A stretch of DNA of 64,000 nt from Planctomycetota bacterium (GTDB taxonomy: Bacteria > Planctomycetota > PLA2 > JAEUHO01): NCBI GenBank assembly GCA_028281445.1, contig JANQJW010000079.1, positions 1 to 64,000 of the forward strand, read 5' to 3'. Below are positions 62,151-64,000 of the stretch, piece after piece; the first letter of the stretch is position 1; each line of letters starts with the position of its first letter. The notes beneath the pieces were generated by a model, which worked only from the letters and a program-made list of their open reading frames with translations, was not told the origin of the DNA and searched no databases. A program made the translations under genes and the position numbers.

Positions 62151-64000
62151 ATGTTTTGCACGGTGGTCCTACGTTCTCGCGTCCTTGTTGCCCTGTTCAT
62201 TGCGCTGGCCGTGTGTTGCACGGCGACCTCGTGCGGCACAGGCGGCATCGCCGCCAAGGAGATGGTCCTGCTCGAGATCCAGTTCCTCGATCGCAGCCTC
62301 GCGCCGACCGCACCGACGGGCACCCAGAGCCTGCCGCGCAACGCCATCCTCGGGTTTGTCTTCTCCGAGCTCGTGTCGCCGGAGTCGGTCACGAACCAGA
62401 CGATCCAGCTCCGGTTCGGCCCCGCGTTCCAGACCGTGCCGTCCGGCTCGTTCAGCGTGGACGGCAACCGCGTCCTCTTCGATCCGACGATCACGGAGAC
62501 CGGTCAGCCGAACCCGACGGGGCTCTCGCCCACGACGCAGTACGCGCTCGAGATTCCCGGTTTCGAGGAGCAGAGCCAGGTCGTCGTGAATCTCGACTCC
62601 GACCCAAACCTCACAACGTTCATCACGCAGTTCACCACGTCCGACGGGTGGCTGCGCGAGCTGGCGCCGCCTTCCATCATCGACGTGGTCTTCGTGCCGG
62701 ACGTGGATCCCCTCACCAAGCAGGTCCCGGGCAACGGGCTCATGGGGCTCGTCTTCAGCGAGCCGATGGATCCCCAGGCGTTCGTGTTGGGCCTCGACCC
62801 CGCCGGCCCCGATGCGCGGACGACGGTAGACATCCGGTACACGGACGATCCGATCAACCAGAACAACAGCCTGGACGGCATCCCGCTCGCCGGCGCGTTC
62901 ACGCCGAGCGCGGACTACCGCACGTGGTTCTTCAAGCCGCTCTTCTCCTTCGGCGACGCGAAGCTCGTGTTCACCGTCGAGGTCTTCCAGGACATCACCG
63001 ACCTGGCCGGCAACCTGCTCGTCAATCCCCGCAGCTTCGGGCCGTTCACGGTCGACGGCCTGGGCATCGCGGCCGGCAAGGTCATCAGCGAGGACTTCCT
63101 CACGACGGACAACCGCGACCCGGCCGCCACGGACGCCGACTGGGGCTCGACGGAAGAGGGGATTGCCCAGGGACAGCCGGTCACGAGCCGGCAGGTCTAC
63201 ATCTTCAGCTACGCCGAGATGAACAGCGGCAGCGACTCCGGGCGCGGTCAGTACGGCGCGCTCGCCGCGCCGATGATCGGCGACGACCTCAACGCGATCG
63301 TCAACAACGTCAACCCGCCTACGTCCATGGGGCGCCGGGTAATGTGGTCGTTCAGCGACACCAAGATCGGTGCACGCGGGGCGATCACCGGGATCGGATG
63401 GGGCCCCGACAGCAACGCGACGTTCGCGGCCCACTACGACAACATCCGCTTGCGGCTCGGGTACCAGCAAGCCAACTCCGAGTCCCTCGCACCGACGTTC
63501 AGCGGCAACTACGAGGGCAGGCCGACGCTGGTCTACAGCGGTGACTACGACGTTCAGCAGGCGATGAACATCGGCAACACGCCGGGGCATCCCGCCACAC
63601 CGCACGTCGGCGGCTACCAGTTTACCGGCCCGCCGTTTGGCTTCTGCACCGCGACGTGGAACCAGCCGGCGTTCGACTACACCGGCTTCTACGACTGGCC
63701 CGAGCTCACGACCTTCTTCGAGTGGGATCCGGGCGATCCGGGCGTGGAGAACGACCGCGTCCTGATCTTCGATGCGAGCTGTCCCGAAGGCAGCACGTTC
63801 CAGTCGGTGCGCAGCTGGTTCGGCGTCACCTTCCCGTGCTCAGGCGTCCTCATCACGGGCTTGCCGCTCACGCGGCTGCGCTCGACCTACGAAGGGGAGA
63901 CGCCGAACCCGGCGGACAGCATTGCGAACGGGATCCAGAACCCCGAGCAGAGCATCTCCGACACGTGCTTCACCCTGACGACGCGCACGAGCATCGCCCA
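62151..64000 (+). CDS. large secreted lipoprotein with Ig-like domains (C-terminus beyond window)
   Basis: The gene is open from ATG 62151 to the window edge (616 codons and more). A lipoprotein-type signal (LVALFIALAVCCTATSC) is followed by Big_5-like Ig domains: LPRNAILGFVFSELVSPESVTNQTIQLRF, then GNGLMGLVFSEPMDPQAFV and VEVFQDITDLAGNLLV. The second half has many Gly/Asn/Asp and aromatic residues (FDYTGFYDWPELTTFFEWDPGDPG), suiting a beta-rich surface protein. GGAG stands nine bases upstream. It is probably adhesive or polymer-binding. Confidence 0.85.
   Translation, partial: MFCTVVLRSRVLVALFIALAVCCTATSCGTGGIAAKEMVLLEIQFLDRSLAPTAPTGTQSLPRNAILGFVFSELVSPESVTNQTIQLRFGPAFQTVPSGSFSVDGNRVLFDPTITETGQPNPTGLSPTTQYALEIPGFEEQSQVVVNLDSDPNLTTFITQFTTSDGWLRELAPPSIIDVVFVPDVDPLTKQVPGNGLMGLVFSEPMDPQAFVLGLDPAGPDARTTVDIRYTDDPINQNNSLDGIPLAGAFTPSADYRTWFFKPLFSFGDAKLVFTVEVFQDITDLAGNLLVNPRSFGPFTVDGLGIAAGKVISEDFLTTDNRDPAATDADWGSTEEGIAQGQPVTSRQVYIFSYAEMNSGSDSGRGQYGALAAPMIGDDLNAIVNNVNPPTSMGRRVMWSFSDTKIGARGAITGIGWGPDSNATFAAHYDNIRLRLGYQQANSESLAPTFSGNYEGRPTLVYSGDYDVQQAMNIGNTPGHPATPHVGGYQFTGPPFGFCTATWNQPAFDYTGFYDWPELTTFFEWDPGDPGVENDRVLIFDASCPEGSTFQSVRSWFGVTFPCSGVLITGLPLTRLRSTYEGETPNPADSIANGIQNPEQSISDTCFTLTTRTSIA

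Overview
Overview. This is a GC-rich, gene-dense chromosomal window with about 52 protein-coding genes. I see no rRNA, tRNA, CRISPR array, phage or insertion sequence. The gene content points to a high-GC member of the Planctomycetota (inference). It includes a Ser/Thr kinase-WD40 protein beside an ECF sigma factor, a CHAT/TPR protein beside a second ECF sigma factor, several secreted squalene-cyclase-fold proteins, leucine-rich repeats, a membrane-dehydrogenase/c-heme fusion, and many lipoproteins together with lgt. Genes are often coupled by 1-8 bp overlaps. Six of the twelve convergent junctions share a single CTAG tetramer that supplies both stop codons.

Layout. 1-4.2 kb: a kinase-WD40 gene (C-terminus beyond the window) divergent from an ECF sigma factor. 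4.7-16.8 kb: mostly envelope and periplasmic proteins. These are an Arg/Pro-rich secreted protein, DUF3500, a tandem-thioredoxin protein, an ARPP-1-like protein, GDPD, a GT39 transferase, two coupled unknowns, DUF1579 and an LRR protein. A thioredoxin-like gene interrupted by one in-frame TGA follows; the TGA is trailed by a near-ideal bacterial SECIS hairpin, so it is a strong selenoprotein candidate. A phosphotransferase ends the block. 16.9-31.3 kb: sugar-dehydrogenase/cytochrome fusion, methyltransferase plus DUF2238, M16 peptidase, HAMP protein, a three-gene HDAC-like operon, MsrA plus DUF4279, DUF3187, a decayed endonuclease/exonuclease/phosphatase gene, a cysteine-dioxygenase-like gene, and two further secreted Arg/Pro-rich proteins.

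31.6-46.1 kb: lgt, then a compact minus-strand cluster of lipid kinase, ACP, class II aldolase with an extra N-terminal domain, and FAAL-type acyl-AMP ligase. Then come GNAT, a squalene-cyclase-fold protein, a repeat membrane protein, a leucine-dehydrogenase-like gene, a five-heme cytochrome-TPR protein, VOC, queA-queG (queuosine), a GT2 fusion and a small unknown. 46.2-64 kb: HAD phosphatase, a lipoprotein combining an ExbD-like region with an alpha/alpha-toroid, saccharopine-dehydrogenase family, a lipoprotein, HEAT-VWA, DinB-like, MauE-like redox, and the CHAT gene divergent from an ECF sigma/anti-sigma pair. Two secreted proteins and a partial large lipoprotein finish the window.

How it fits together. 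Lgt would lipidate at least eight predicted lipoproteins encoded here. Periplasmic redox chemistry recurs (tandem thioredoxin, putative selenoprotein, MsrA lipoprotein, MauE-like protein, multiheme cytochrome). Two ECF systems look like signalling modules. Small palindromic and heptameric repeats lie in the few longer intergenic gaps.
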